Assembly: GCA_041395325.1 (NCBI GenBank)
Contig: JAWLAT010000024.1
Span: 1 to 64,000 of the forward strand
Length of the DNA stretch: 64,000 nucleotides
Direction: 5' to 3'
Source: JAWLAT01 sp041395325
GTDB taxonomy: Bacteria > Pseudomonadota > Gammaproteobacteria > Xanthomonadales > SZUA-5
Shown: positions 19,098 to 27,444 of the stretch, in pieces
Numbering within the stretch: the first letter of the stretch is position 1
Layout of the letters: each line of letters starts with the position of its first letter
Position numbers and translations under genes: made by a program
The notes under the pieces: generated by a model
What the model was told of the DNA's origin: nothing
What the model saw: the letters and a program-made list of their open reading frames with translations, nothing else
Databases searched by the model: none

Positions 19098-19243
19098 CCG
19101 GCCCCTGCCCGGTGGTCGATACATTCGATAACGCTAACATAGATGGCGGCGCCGCGATGCAACGTATTGTTGTCGCCGCCGCTTTGCCGGCGCTTGCACA
19201 GGGCCTATCCTGCGCGGCCATCCGCCAGGCACCTCCGGCCTTC

Positions 19244-21814
19244 ATGTCCGCAACCGACAGCCCCGCGCACACGCCGCTGATGCGGCAGTACCTGGCCATC
19301 AAGGCCGAGCACCCGGATGTGCTGTTGCTGTTCCGGATGGGCGATTTCTACGAGCTGTTCTACGACGACGCCCGTAAGGCAGCCGAATTGCTGGACATCA
19401 CGCTGACCCAGCGCGGCCAGTCGGCCGGGCAGCCGATTCCGATGGCCGGCGTGCCCTATCACGCGCTGGAAGGCTATCTGGCGCGACTGGTGCGCCGTGG
19501 CGAGTCGGCCGCCATTTGCGAGCAGATCGGCGATCCGGCGCAGTCCAAGGGGCTGGTCGAACGCAAGGTCGTGCGCATCGTCACGCCCGGCACGCTGACC
19601 GACGAGGGCCTGCTGGAGGAGCGCCGCGAGCAGTTGCTGCTGGCGGCCTGCGTGGTGCGCGATCAGGTCGGGCTGGCCTGGGTCGATCTGGCCGGCGGCC
19701 GCTTTCTACTGAGCGAGTGCGACAGCGCGCGCTGGCCTTCGGAGCTGGATCGCCTGGCACCGGCCGAACTGCTGCTGGGTGAGGACTGCGCCTTGCCGGT
19801 CGCGGCCGAACAGCGCGGGCTGCGTCGTCTGCCACCGTGGCATTTCGACGCCGAGGCCGCCCAACGACGGCTCTGCGAGCATTTCGGCACGCGTGACCTC
19901 AGCGGCTTCGAGGGTCTGGACCGGCCCGCCGTGCTGGCCGCCGCCGGCGCACTGCTCGGCTATCTGCGCGACACCCAGCGCGGTCAGCTGCCACATCTGG
20001 CCTCGGCCCGCTATGAGCGCGGGGACGAGGCTCTGCATCTGGATGCCGCCACCCGCCGCCATCTGGAACTGGAAGAACACCCTGGTGGCCGCCACGAGCG
20101 CAGTCTGCTGGGCCTGCTGGATCGCTGCATCACCCCCGCTGGCGGTCGCCTGCTGCGGCGCTGGCTGCAGCGGCCGCTGCGCGATCATGCCGCCCTGCGC
20201 CAGCGTCAGGATCTGCTCGGTGCACTGCTCGACCAGCAGCGTTTCGAAGACCTGCGCGAGCAGCTGCGTGGCGTGGCCGATCTGGAACGCATCGCCGCGC
20301 GCATTGCCCTGGGCAGTGCCCGTCCGCGCGACCTGCTCGGCCTGCGCCGCAGCCTGCAGGCTTTGCCGGCGCTGACGCAGACCTTGTCGGCGCTGGATTT
20401 CCCGGCGGCCCAGACCCTGGCCGAGCCGCTGCAGGGGCACGCCGACTGGACCACTGAACTGGAGCGGGCCATCGTCGCCGAGCCGCCGCAGCTGCTGCGC
20501 GACGGTGGCGTGCTGGCGGCGGGCTACGACGCCGAACTGGACCAGCTGCGCGAGCTGTCGCAGGGTGCCGATGAGTATCTGCTGCAGCTGGAAGCTCGCG
20601 AGCGCGAGCAGACCGGCATCGCGACGCTGAAGATCGCCTACAACCGCGTCCACGGCTATTACCTGGAGGTGCCGCGCAGCCAAAGCGACAAGGCGCCGGC
20701 CCGCTGGACTCGCCGACAAACGGTGAAGAACGCCGAGCGCTACATCAGCGAGGAGCTGAAGGACTACGAAGACAAGGTGCTCGGCGCGCGTGAGCGCTCC
20801 CTGCAGCGCGAGAAGGCGCTGTGGGAGGATCTGCTGCAACGTCTGGGCCAGGCATTGCCGGCCTGGCAGGCGCTTGGTGGCGCGCTGGCGCAATGGGATG
20901 TGCTGGCCACACTGGCCGAGCGGGCCGAACGCCTGGACTGGCGCCGGCCGACGCTGGTCAATGAGCCCGGCATCCGCATCCAGGCCGGTCGCCATCCGGT
21001 GGTCGAGGCGCTGCGCGACGAGGCTTTCGAACCCAATGATCTGCAACTGGATCCGGCGCGCCGGCTGCTGGTGATCACCGGTCCCAACATGGGCGGCAAG
21101 TCCACCTACATGCGTCAGGCGGCGCTGATCGTGCTGCTGGCTCACCTGGGCAGCTGGGTGCCGGCCGCCGATGCGCAGATCGGTCCGATCGACCGCATTT
21201 TCTCGCGCATCGGCGCCGGTGACGACCTCAGCGCCGGCCAGTCGACCTTCATGGTGGAGATGGTGGAGGCGGCCCGGATCCTGCACCAGGCCACCGATCG
21301 CAGCCTGGTGCTGATGGACGAGATCGGTCGCGGCACCAGCACCTTCGACGGGCTCGCCATCGCCCGCGCCTGCGCGGTGTCGCTGGCCCGCGACAACCGC
21401 TGCATGACCCTGTTCGCCACCCACTACTTCGAGCTGACGGCGCTGGCAGAGGAAATCGATGGCGTGGCCAATGTGCATCTGGACGCGGTTGAGCACCAGG
21501 ACCGTCTGGTGTTCCTGCATGCCCTGAAGCCGGGCCCGGCCAGCCGCAGTTTCGGCCTGCAGGTGGCTCGTCTGGCCGGCCTGCCCGATCCGGTGCTGGC
21601 GCTGGCCCGCGGCTATCTGGACGAGCTGGAAGGCGATGCCGCCAGCGCCGGGGCGCGGCCGGCCGCTGCGCAACCGAAGCGCGACAGCGGCCCGCAGCTG
21701 AGTCTGTTCCCCAGCGAGGCACCGGCGCTGACTCGCCTGCGCCAGATCGACCCGGACAGCCTCAGCCCACGCCAGGCGCTGGAACTGCTGTACGAGTTGC
21801 GCCAGCAGCTGTAG
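19244..21814 (+). CDS. mutS: DNA mismatch repair protein MutS
   Basis: An 856-residue MutS, the usual length. The N-terminal mismatch-binding domain carries the signature FRMGDFYELFYDDA with the intercalating Phe, followed by the connector, clamp and lever domains. The ATPase domain has Walker A GPNMGGKST (residues about 613-621), Walker B LVLMDEIGRGTSTFDG and the signature ATHYFELT. MutS recognises mismatches and recruits MutL. The start at 19244 (MSATDSPAHTPLMRQY) matches the family N-terminus. The gene is divergent from the globin fusion and convergent with mscS. Confidence 0.98.
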   Translation: MSATDSPAHTPLMRQYLAIKAEHPDVLLLFRMGDFYELFYDDARKAAELLDITLTQRGQSAGQPIPMAGVPYHALEGYLARLVRRGESAAICEQIGDPAQSKGLVERKVVRIVTPGTLTDEGLLEERREQLLLAACVVRDQVGLAWVDLAGGRFLLSECDSARWPSELDRLAPAELLLGEDCALPVAAEQRGLRRLPPWHFDAEAAQRRLCEHFGTRDLSGFEGLDRPAVLAAAGALLGYLRDTQRGQLPHLASARYERGDEALHLDAATRRHLELEEHPGGRHERSLLGLLDRCITPAGGRLLRRWLQRPLRDHAALRQRQDLLGALLDQQRFEDLREQLRGVADLERIAARIALGSARPRDLLGLRRSLQALPALTQTLSALDFPAAQTLAEPLQGHADWTTELERAIVAEPPQLLRDGGVLAAGYDAELDQLRELSQGADEYLLQLEAREREQTGIATLKIAYNRVHGYYLEVPRSQSDKAPARWTRRQTVKNAERYISEELKDYEDKVLGARERSLQREKALWEDLLQRLGQALPAWQALGGALAQWDVLATLAERAERLDWRRPTLVNEPGIRIQAGRHPVVEALRDEAFEPNDLQLDPARRLLVITGPNMGGKSTYMRQAALIVLLAHLGSWVPAADAQIGPIDRIFSRIGAGDDLSAGQSTFMVEMVEAARILHQATDRSLVLMDEIGRGTSTFDGLAIARACAVSLARDNRCMTLFATHYFELTALAEEIDGVANVHLDAVEHQDRLVFLHALKPGPASRSFGLQVARLAGLPDPVLALARGYLDELEGDAASAGARPAAAQPKRDSGPQLSLFPSEAPALTRLRQIDPDSLSPRQALELLYELRQQL

Positions 21815-21817
21815 CCC

Positions 21818-22747
21818 TCAGCCGCTCGCGGCACGGGTCTCGCGGCGTTCGGCCTGATCCGAGTCTGCCTCGGCCGCATCGGCGTCGTTGCTGGCCACAT
21901 CGCTGCTGGCCACCCGCAGCTTGCCGTCGATCAGATGCACGTCGGACTGCGGGAAGGGAATCTGGATGCCAGCCTGATCCAGGCGCTGCTTGATGCGCTT
22001 GAGCAGCGCAAAGCGTGCCGGCCAGTAGTCGGACTGCTCGGCCCAGGCACGCACGGTGAAGACCACGGCGCTGTCCCCCAGACTGCTGACGAAGACCTGC
22101 GGTGCGGGATCCTGGCGCAGCCGTTCGTCTTCGCCAATCGCCTCCAGCAGCACCTGCTCGCACTGGTCCAGATCATCGCCGTAGCCGACGCCCACTTCGA
22201 AGACGATCCGCCGCAGCTCGTCACGACTGAGGTTCTCCATCGCATCGTTGGCCACCACCGAATTGGGCAGCGTGATGTGATGGCCATCGGGTGAGCGCAG
22301 CTTGGTAAAGAACAGGCCGATCTCCAGCACCCGACCGGACTCATCGCCCAGTTCCACCCAGTCGCCCACATTGAAGGGGCGCATCATCAACAGCAGCAGA
22401 CCGGAGGCGACGTTGGACAGGGTGTCCTTGAAGGCCAGGCCCAGGGCCAGACCGGTGGCGCCGATCAGCGCGATGATCGATGAGGTCTGCACGCCGAACT
22501 GTGCCAGCACGGCCACCAGCACCAGCACGAAGACCACCAGCTTGGCGACCCGACCCAGCAACGGGCGCAGGGTCGGATCTACCCGCTGGTAGCGCTGCAG
22601 ATGGGCCTCGGTGCGCCGCTGCGCCCAGCGACCGAGCAGGAATCCGCCGATCAACAGGGCCAACGCCACCAGCCCATCGAGCGCATAGCGGATGATCAGG
22701 TCGGTGGAATCCCGCAACAGTTCCACCAGCGCAAAATCGCTTTCCAT
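21818..22747 (-). CDS. Small mechanosensitive channel, MscS family (first copy)
   Basis: A 309-residue inner-membrane channel protein with three predicted transmembrane helices. The pore-lining TM3 region is IIALIGATGLALGLAFKDTL, followed by the conserved FNVGDWVELGDESGRV and LPNSVVAND of the beta domain, and an alpha-beta C-terminus. MscS channels release solutes on hypo-osmotic shock. The start at 22747 has GGAGAGGAG about 8 bases ahead. A near-consensus sigma-54 promoter lies 38-53 bp upstream, placing the gene in the stress regulon described in the summary. Confidence 0.93.
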   Translation of the reverse strand: MESDFALVELLRDSTDLIIRYALDGLVALALLIGGFLLGRWAQRRTEAHLQRYQRVDPTLRPLLGRVAKLVVFVLVLVAVLAQFGVQTSSIIALIGATGLALGLAFKDTLSNVASGLLLLMMRPFNVGDWVELGDESGRVLEIGLFFTKLRSPDGHHITLPNSVVANDAMENLSRDELRRIVFEVGVGYGDDLDQCEQVLLEAIGEDERLRQDPAPQVFVSSLGDSAVVFTVRAWAEQSDYWPARFALLKRIKQRLDQAGIQIPFPQSDVHLIDGKLRVASSDVASNDADAAEADSDQAERRETRAASG

Positions 22748-22784
22748 CGGTGCCACTCCTCTCCACGTCAATCCCACAGCGGGG

Positions 22785-22800
22785 TGCAGGAGCTGTGCCA
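22785..22800 (-). promoter_or_regulatory. Sigma-54 promoter of mscS-1
   Basis: Minus-strand TGGCACAGCTCCTGCA: -24 GG and -12 GC with exactly 10 bases between. The expected start point is about 22775, giving a leader of about 28 bases before the ATG at 22747. Confidence 0.75.
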
Positions 22801-22876
22801 GGCAGGTGAAGCGGTGCGCGTCGAGCGCCGGCGGTTCGGATCAAGTCAGATCGCACGATCGGCCCAGCGGTCCTCG

Positions 22877-22887
22877 TGCAGGCTGCA
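22877..22887. promoter_or_regulatory. Candidate activator site (TGCAGGCTGCA)
   Basis: Exact match to TGCA-N3-TGCA; the 12-base core TGCAGGCTGCAA is identical to that upstream of the DUF1328 gene (42752-42763). It lies 77 bp from the mscS-1 promoter and 190 bp from the hemerythrin promoter. Confidence 0.5.
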
Positions 22888-22937
22888 ATTGCGAGCCGAG
22901 CGGGACCGCGATGCGGACTGGCTGCTCGCTGTATGGC

Positions 22938-23002
22938 CCATCCTGGGAACGCCGACGTCCTCGTCGGCATGCCCTTTCGCGAACGAGGCGTTCCCAGGAT
23001 GG
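22938..23002. repeat. Nested palindromic extragenic element
   Basis: Perfect 16-bp inverted repeat (CCATCCTGGGAACGCC at 22938-22953 against 22987-23002) whose interior carries a second hairpin (GCCGACG/CGTCGGC at 22951-22968). This is the form of a REP/MITE-like mobile palindrome. It sits between the TGCA-N3-TGCA site and the hemerythrin sigma-54 promoter, increasing their spacing by about 65 bp. Confidence 0.7.
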
Positions 23003-23076
23003 CACCGCGACACCGATGAACGCGGGATCGCCTGTCGATGCCTGCGCGCCTTGCGCTGAAAGCCCTTCCTGTGAGC

Positions 23077-23092
23077 TGGCACGGCCCATGCA
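23077..23092 (+). promoter_or_regulatory. Sigma-54 promoter of hemerythrin-DUF389
   Basis: TGGCACGGCCCATGCA: perfect -24 block TGGCACG and -12 TGC with GG-N10-GC spacing. The start point should lie near 23103, 24 bases before the hemerythrin ATG. Confidence 0.8.
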
Positions 23093-23126
23093 GTACGACG
23101 GGACCCATTTGTCCAAGGAGATTCCC

Positions 23127-23576
23127 ATGAGCCAGACCATTTTCGAGCGCCTGCGTGAGGATCACGAGCGTCAACGCGATCTCATCAATGCCCTGGTGCG
23201 AACACATGGCGACACGGACGAACGCAGGGAGATCTACAGCGAATTGCGGGAAGAACTGGAGGTCCACGCCGCGGCCGAGGAACAGGCCTTCTATCGACAC
23301 CTGATGGCGCCCGACCTGACCCTGGAGAAGGCGCGTCACAGCGTGGCCGAGCACAAGGAGCTGGACGACCTGCTGGAAGCCCTGACCGAGACTGATCCCA
23401 GCTCACCCGGCTGGCTGCCGCAGGCCAAGGCTTTGCGCGAGCGCCTGCTGCACCACCTGGAAGAAGAGGAGCACGAGGTCTTCCAGATGGCGGGCAAGGC
23501 CCTGTCCAATACCCAGAAGACCCAGCTGGTCGGCGCCTTCGAGCAGGCCCGCGAACGCCACGCTGCCGCGGCCTGA
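23127..23576 (+). CDS. Hemerythrin-domain (HHE) protein
   Basis: A 149-residue protein with a hemerythrin/HHE cation-binding four-helix bundle. Likely di-iron ligands are spread over DHERQRDL, ELEVHAAAEEQAFYRHL, AEHKELDDLL and LLHHLEEEEHEVF. Such proteins bind O2 or NO or serve in iron and oxidative-stress handling. A strong AAGGAG lies 6 bases before the start. It is driven by a sigma-54 promoter and is followed after 8 bases by the DUF389 membrane protein, so the two form an operon. Confidence 0.92.
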   Translation: MSQTIFERLREDHERQRDLINALVRTHGDTDERREIYSELREELEVHAAAEEQAFYRHLMAPDLTLEKARHSVAEHKELDDLLEALTETDPSSPGWLPQAKALRERLLHHLEEEEHEVFQMAGKALSNTQKTQLVGAFEQARERHAAAA

Positions 23577-23584
23577 GCGCAACC

Positions 23585-24616
23585 ATGAGCCTGCGTCTGC
23601 TGCAGCTGAAGTGCACCAGCGAACCCGAAGGTGAGCTGGCCGAACTGATCGATTCACAGCCGGTGTTGAGCCGCAGCGAATGCACCGACGAGGGCTGCAC
23701 GATCCAGCTGCTGCTGCGCGCAGAACACGCCGAACGCGTGCTCGACGAGTTGCGCGAGGCGATCGAAGATGGACCGGTGGCGCGGCTGTGTCTGCTACCG
23801 GTCGCTGCCACGTTGCCGCTGCTCGAAGACGACGAGGACGATGTCGAGGACGCGCAGGCACGCGACGAAGAAAGCCCGATCGCCAGCGGCCGCATCTCGC
23901 GCGAGGAACTGCTCAGCGACATCGAGGAGAATCTCGGCATCACGCGAGTCTTTCTGTTCACCAGCCTGCTGGCGACCTTCGTCGCGGCGCTGGGCCTGGT
24001 GCGAGACGACGATGTCGTGCTGATCGGCGCGATGGTCATTGCGCCGCTGCTGGGTCCATTGGTCGCGCTGTCGCTGGGCACGGTGCTGGGTGATTTCTCA
24101 CTGATCCGGCGGGCACTGATCACCACCGCAGTCGGCGCCGGGCCCAGCCTGCTGCTGGCCTGTGGGTTGGGACTGCTGCTGCAGGTCGATCCCAGCCTCG
24201 ATGGCATCGCCCAGCGCAGCCAGGCCGGTCCAGTCGATGTGCTGCTGGCATTGGCCGCGGGCGCCGCCGGCGTGTTTGCCTTCACCCGCGGCGTGTCGGC
24301 GGCGCTGATCGGCGTCATGGTCGCAGTCGCCCTGGTGCCGCCGCTGGTGGCCGCCGGCCTGCAGCTGGGTGCCGGCCACGTCGGTCCGGCGGGCGGCGCA
24401 CTGGCGCTGTTTGCCATCAATGTGCTCAGCGTGGTGTTGGCGGGCGTGGCCAGCTTCGCACTGCAGGGGGTGCGTCCACGCAACTGGTGGGAGGCCAAGC
24501 GGGCTCGTCGGGCCATGTGGTCGGCGATTCTCAGCTGCGTGCTGCTGCTGGCCGCCTTGCTGACCGTGATGAGCTATCTGGATGACAGCGACTGGTCGCT
24601 GCCGTTCAACTTCTGA
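23585..24616 (+). CDS. DUF389 / TIGR00341 membrane protein
   Basis: A 343-residue protein. The first ~110 residues are a soluble ACT-like region with an acidic linker (LLEDDEDDVEDAQARDEE). The rest holds about six transmembrane helices, with the DUF389 hallmarks VLIGAMVIAPLLGPLVALSLG and AALIGVMVAVALVPPLVAAG. The transported substrate of this family is not established. It follows hemerythrin by 8 bases and shares its sigma-54 promoter. Confidence 0.88.
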   Translation: MSLRLLQLKCTSEPEGELAELIDSQPVLSRSECTDEGCTIQLLLRAEHAERVLDELREAIEDGPVARLCLLPVAATLPLLEDDEDDVEDAQARDEESPIASGRISREELLSDIEENLGITRVFLFTSLLATFVAALGLVRDDDVVLIGAMVIAPLLGPLVALSLGTVLGDFSLIRRALITTAVGAGPSLLLACGLGLLLQVDPSLDGIAQRSQAGPVDVLLALAAGAAGVFAFTRGVSAALIGVMVAVALVPPLVAAGLQLGAGHVGPAGGALALFAINVLSVVLAGVASFALQGVRPRNWWEAKRARRAMWSAILSCVLLLAALLTVMSYLDDSDWSLPFNF

Positions 24617-24678
24617 AACTTGCCGTGAATTCGGCGCGCCGATCGGAGCCAGCGCGCCGCGGGCGATCCCAGCTTCGA

Positions 24679-24819
24679 TCAATCCGCCGCATCCTGGATC
24701 TCTTCACCCGCCCGCTCGATGTCCTGACCGGCGCCGTGAATCGTGTTGCAGCCGGTGGTAGCACAGGCGGCAGCGAGCAGCGCGAGTACGGCGGTCAGTT
24801 GTCTTGTCGTGTTGTTCAT
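24679..24819 (-). CDS. Entericidin A/B family lipoprotein
   Basis: A 46-residue lipoprotein. A hydrophobic leader ends in TTGC, making Cys24 the lipidated residue; the mature part CNTIHGAGQDIERAGEEIQ is diagnostic of the entericidin/EcnAB family. EcnB is a small envelope lipoprotein linked to stationary-phase lysis in E. coli, under sigma-S there. A strong AAGGAG lies 8 bases ahead of the start. A sigma-54 promoter lies 64-79 bp upstream, which is unlike the E. coli control. Confidence 0.92.
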   Translation of the reverse strand: MNNTTRQLTAVLALLAAACATTGCNTIHGAGQDIERAGEEIQDAAD

Positions 24820-24882
24820 GGTGTGGCTCCTTGCAATGAGGGAGGCTGCGCCGGTCGGGCGACCGAGCGCTGAGGCGAAGCC

Positions 24883-24898
24883 AGCACGGACCATGCCA
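24883..24898 (-). promoter_or_regulatory. Sigma-54 promoter of the entericidin gene
   Basis: Minus-strand TGGCATGGTCCGTGCT with GG-N10-GC spacing; one mismatch in the -24 block (T for C). The start point should lie near 24873. It is divergent from the cardiolipin-synthase promoter 143 bp away. Confidence 0.65.
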
Positions 24899-24955
24899 CG
24901 GGGTACGCAGCTGGCATCCTGCGCGAGCACTCGCCCGAGACCTGGACCATCGTCG

Positions 24956-24966
24956 TGCACATTGCG
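24956..24966. promoter_or_regulatory. Candidate activator site between divergent promoters (TGCACATTGCG)
   Basis: Matches TGCA-N3-TGCA at 7 of 8 fixed bases and is flanked by a CGTCG/CGACG inverted repeat. It lies about 58 bp from the entericidin promoter and 75 bp from the phospholipase promoter, so one site could serve both. Confidence 0.35.
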
Positions 24967-25040
24967 ACGCCGCTCCCCGCTCCGTCGGGCAATACGCGCG
25001 GGGCGAAGCCAATCAGGGGCGGTCCAGGCCCGTTTCGGGC

Positions 25041-25056
25041 TGGCACAACGCTTGCT
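25041..25056 (+). promoter_or_regulatory. Sigma-54 promoter of the cardiolipin synthase gene
   Basis: TGGCACAACGCTTGCT: consensus -12 TTGCT and a -24 block with one change, GG-N10-GC spacing. The start point is expected near 25067, about 23 bases before the ATG at 25090. Confidence 0.8.
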
Positions 25057-25089
25057 GGATGGATTACGCCCTCCCGACGGATCAACGCG

Positions 25090-26385
25090 ATGGAATGGCT
25101 GGTTTTCCTGGGCGGTGCCGTGACGGCGCTGGCCGGCACGATCATTCAGCAGAATCTGGCCTGGCCGGAAAAGCGCATCCTGCGCCAGCTGGATGATGCG
25201 CCGTCGGTCGACCAGACCCAGTTCCTGCGCGAAGTCGATGCGCTGCTCGGTCCGCCGGTGTTGTCCGGCAACCGGGTCTCGCTGCTGCAGAACGGTGAGC
25301 AGATCTTCCCCGCCATGCTCGAGGCGATTCGCTCAGCAGAGCGATCCATCACCTTCGAGACCTACATCTACTGGTCCGGTGAAGTCGGAGATGCCTTCGC
25401 CGAGGCGCTGTGCGAACGCGCCTCGGCAGGTGTGGCCGTGCATGTGTTGATCGACTGGGTTGGCAGCCAGCGCATCGCCCGCGCCACCCTGCAGCGTATG
25501 CGCGAGGCCGGCGTCGATGTGCGCCTGTATCGGCCGCTGCACTTCTACCAGCTGTGGCGGATGAACAATCGCACCCATCGCAAGCTGCTGGTCATCGATG
25601 GACGCATCGGCTTCACCGGCGGCGTTGGCATTGCCGATCTTTGGCGCGGTCATGCGGCCAATCCCTCGCAATGGCGCGATCTGCATTTCCGGGTGACCGG
25701 TCCGGTGGTGGCGCAGATGCAGGCCGCCTTCCTCGACAACTGGATACGCACCACCGGGCAGGTGCTGCGCGGCCACGACTATTTCCCCAGCCTGCAGGAA
25801 GCGGATGGGGCCGACCGCCACGATGGCGACCACCCGGTGCGGGCGCAGATGTTCACCAGCTCGCCCAACGGTGGCTCGGACAGCATGCAGCTGATGTATC
25901 TGCTGGCAATCGCCTCGGCACGAAAGAGCATCGACATTGCCGCGGCCTACTTCATTCCCGACCGGCTGATCCTGGCGCAGTTGCGGCAGGCCCGCCGACG
26001 CGGCGTGCGGATTCGCGTGATCATGCCGCATCGACGCACCGACATCGGGCTGGTCCGCCACGCCTCGCGGCGGCTGTGGGGTCGCCTGCTGCGCCACGGC
26101 GCGCGGCTGTATCTGTACGAACACACGATGTATCACGCCAAGATGCTGATCGTGGATCAGGCGCTGGTCTCGGTCGGATCGACCAACTTCGACAGCCGCT
26201 CCTTCCGTCTCAATGACGAGGCCAGCCTGAACATCTACGACGAAGCCTTCGGCGCCGCCGCCACCGCGGTCTTCGAAGCCGATCTGGCGCAATCCCGACC
26301 GGTCGCCTGGCAGCGCTGGTTGCGCCGCTCCTGGTGGTCGCGCCTGCGCGAGCGAATTGCCGGTCTGGTCGATTCGCAGCTGTAG
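25090..26385 (+). CDS. Phospholipase D-family cardiolipin synthase
   Basis: A 431-residue membrane-anchored enzyme with one N-terminal transmembrane helix (MEWLVFLGGAVTALAGTII) and two PLD catalytic HKD motifs: HRKLLVIDGRIGFTGG and HAKMLIVDQALVSVGSTNFD. This is the layout of ClsA/ClsB-type cardiolipin synthases, which join phospholipids at the inner membrane; cardiolipin rises in stationary phase and osmotic stress. The start at 25090 begins the anchor helix; an upstream extension would be unlike the family and would cover the sigma-54 promoter. Confidence 0.88.
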   Translation: MEWLVFLGGAVTALAGTIIQQNLAWPEKRILRQLDDAPSVDQTQFLREVDALLGPPVLSGNRVSLLQNGEQIFPAMLEAIRSAERSITFETYIYWSGEVGDAFAEALCERASAGVAVHVLIDWVGSQRIARATLQRMREAGVDVRLYRPLHFYQLWRMNNRTHRKLLVIDGRIGFTGGVGIADLWRGHAANPSQWRDLHFRVTGPVVAQMQAAFLDNWIRTTGQVLRGHDYFPSLQEADGADRHDGDHPVRAQMFTSSPNGGSDSMQLMYLLAIASARKSIDIAAAYFIPDRLILAQLRQARRRGVRIRVIMPHRRTDIGLVRHASRRLWGRLLRHGARLYLYEHTMYHAKMLIVDQALVSVGSTNFDSRSFRLNDEASLNIYDEAFGAAATAVFEADLAQSRPVAWQRWLRRSWWSRLRERIAGLVDSQL

Positions 26386-26505
26386 CGGGCCCCTTTCAGC
26401 ACCCCATCCACGCTGCAGGTCGTCGATACCAGGCGCGCCGAGTCCTGAGTTCGGTGCCTGGTGAGGTGTACTGCAACGACCTCGAACGACTCCTGCACCC
26501 ATTGG

Positions 26506-26557
26506 CGTTGTTCGTCGTCACCGTGGCACTGCCATGCCTCCTCTTCTCGCCTTGCCC
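26506..26557 (-). repeat. Dispersed extragenic repeat, copy 1
   Basis: Reverse complement matches 29735-29786 at roughly four of five bases, with shared blocks GGGCAAGGCGAGA and GGAGGCATGGCA. Both copies lie in gene-free DNA in opposite orientation. Identity was estimated by eye. Confidence 0.55.
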
Positions 26558-26723
26558 CAAGCAAGGAAACTTCAGAAACACCATCGGCGTCCTCGCGGCG
26601 CACCGTCGCGCCTCACCAATCGGCCCTGGCTGCGGCTCACCGGTCACAGCCAGCCCCGTCTTCCGCCAGATCCTGCGTCCGATCGGCTGATCCGAGCGGC
26701 GAACTCGACCCCGATCGCCGCCA

Positions 26724-26734
26724 TGCAAATTGCG
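26724..26734. promoter_or_regulatory. Candidate activator site (TGCAAATTGCG)
   Basis: Matches TGCA-N3-TGCA at 7 of 8 fixed bases, 156 bp upstream of the sigma-54 promoter, with an IHF-like site between them. A single imperfect match, so weak on its own. Confidence 0.3.
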
Positions 26735-26836
26735 CCGACCGGCGTGCCGCAGTCGTGCGTTCTGCCCATCGATCAGTCATTCCGGCGCCAGAGGACTGCG
26801 CGCCACGCCTTCGAGAAACAACTTTTTTCTACGTTA

Positions 26837-26849
26837 ATTCAATATCTTG
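26837..26849 (+). promoter_or_regulatory. IHF-like site
   Basis: ATTCAATATCTTG matches the IHF consensus WATCAANNNNTTR at all but one fixed position. It lies in an AT-rich tract between the candidate activator site and the sigma-54 promoter at 26890. Confidence 0.45.
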
Positions 26850-26889
26850 CGATAAACAGGCTCATTGTCTGGCAAGCCAATGGCAAAGC

Positions 26890-26905
26890 TGGCACGCCGG
26901 CTGCA
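26890..26905 (+). promoter_or_regulatory. Sigma-54 promoter of the glycine-zipper lipoprotein gene
   Basis: TGGCACGCCGGCTGCA: perfect TGGCACG block, CTGCA at -12, GG-N10-GC spacing. The start point is expected near 26916, leaving a leader of about 28 bases. Confidence 0.82.
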
Positions 26906-26943
26906 ATACAGAGCCTGCAACTGCACAGCAACGGAGAAAGACC

Positions 26944-27399
26944 ATGAAAGCGATCAAGTTGACTTTGGTGACCGCACTGGCCGTGGGCATGACCGCCTGT
27001 GCCAGCAGTGGTCCGGGCTATGGCGGTGGCTACGGCTACCAGAACTCCCGCTCGCACTACAGCACCTGTGCCCGGTGCGGCGAGGTGGTGCACATCGAGC
27101 GCTACTACCAGGAAGGCCGCAGCAGCGGTGGTGGTGCCGTCGCCGGTGCCATCGTCGGTGGCCTGCTCGGCAACCAGGTCGGCAAGGGCGATGGCCGCAA
27201 GGCTGCCACGGCCGCCGGAGCGATCGCCGGCGGCGTAGCCGGCAACGCCATCGAGAAGAACGCTCGTGAGGGCATGCGCTACGAAGTGCACATCGCGATG
27301 GACAACGGTCGTCGCGAAATCGTCCACCAGCGTGATCTGGACGGTGTCTACGAAGGTGCCCGCGTCACGGTCAGCAATGGCCGGGTCAACCTGCTCTAA
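26944..27399 (+). CDS. Glycine-zipper 2TM-domain outer-membrane lipoprotein
   Basis: A 151-residue lipoprotein (lipobox MTAC, Cys19). Gly/Tyr-rich residues follow. A glycine-zipper segment (GGGAVAGAIVGGLLGNQVGKG and AAGAIAGGVAGNAIEKN, about residues 66-105) is typical of the SlyB/PcP outer-membrane family. The C-terminus resembles the usual RMDDG-type beta strands of this family. SlyB-like proteins stabilise the outer membrane under stress. GGAG lies about 7 bases before the start. A sigma-54 promoter drives the gene; the next lipoprotein gene follows after 45 bases. Confidence 0.88.
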   Translation: MKAIKLTLVTALAVGMTACASSGPGYGGGYGYQNSRSHYSTCARCGEVVHIERYYQEGRSSGGGAVAGAIVGGLLGNQVGKGDGRKAATAAGAIAGGVAGNAIEKNAREGMRYEVHIAMDNGRREIVHQRDLDGVYEGARVTVSNGRVNLL

Positions 27400-27444
27400 A
27401 CACGCAACCCACTCAACCCTGATCCATTCCCCTAGGAGAACGAC

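Larger units (their letters stand above)
22748..23126. other. Divergent regulatory region between mscS-1 and hemerythrin
   Basis: A 379-bp stretch without a gene. It holds two outward-facing sigma-54 promoters (22785-22800 on minus, 23077-23092 on plus), a TGCA-N3-TGCA palindrome at 22877-22887 between them, and a 65-bp nested palindromic element at 22938-23002 that separates this palindrome from the hemerythrin promoter. Confidence 0.7.
26386..26943. other. Gene-free stretch with regulatory sites and a dispersed repeat
   Basis: A 558-bp stretch. I find no credible gene. It holds one copy of a dispersed ~52-bp repeat (26506-26557), a candidate activator site (26724-26734), an AT-rich tract with an IHF-like site (26837-26849), and a sigma-54 promoter (26890-26905) for the glycine-zipper lipoprotein. 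Confidence 0.65.

Noticed and set aside
22692..23126. Possible N-terminal extension of hemerythrin
   Set aside because: The in-frame region upstream of 23127 covers the sigma-54 promoter and the palindromic element and has no homology to the family; the strong AAGGAG before 23127 decides the start.
26550..26566. Palindrome CCTTGCCCCAAGCAAGG resembling the DUF1328 upstream site
   Set aside because: It overlaps the dispersed repeat, lies 324 bp from the nearest sigma-54 promoter and lacks the TGCA-N3-TGCA core; probably a coincidence of the repeat.
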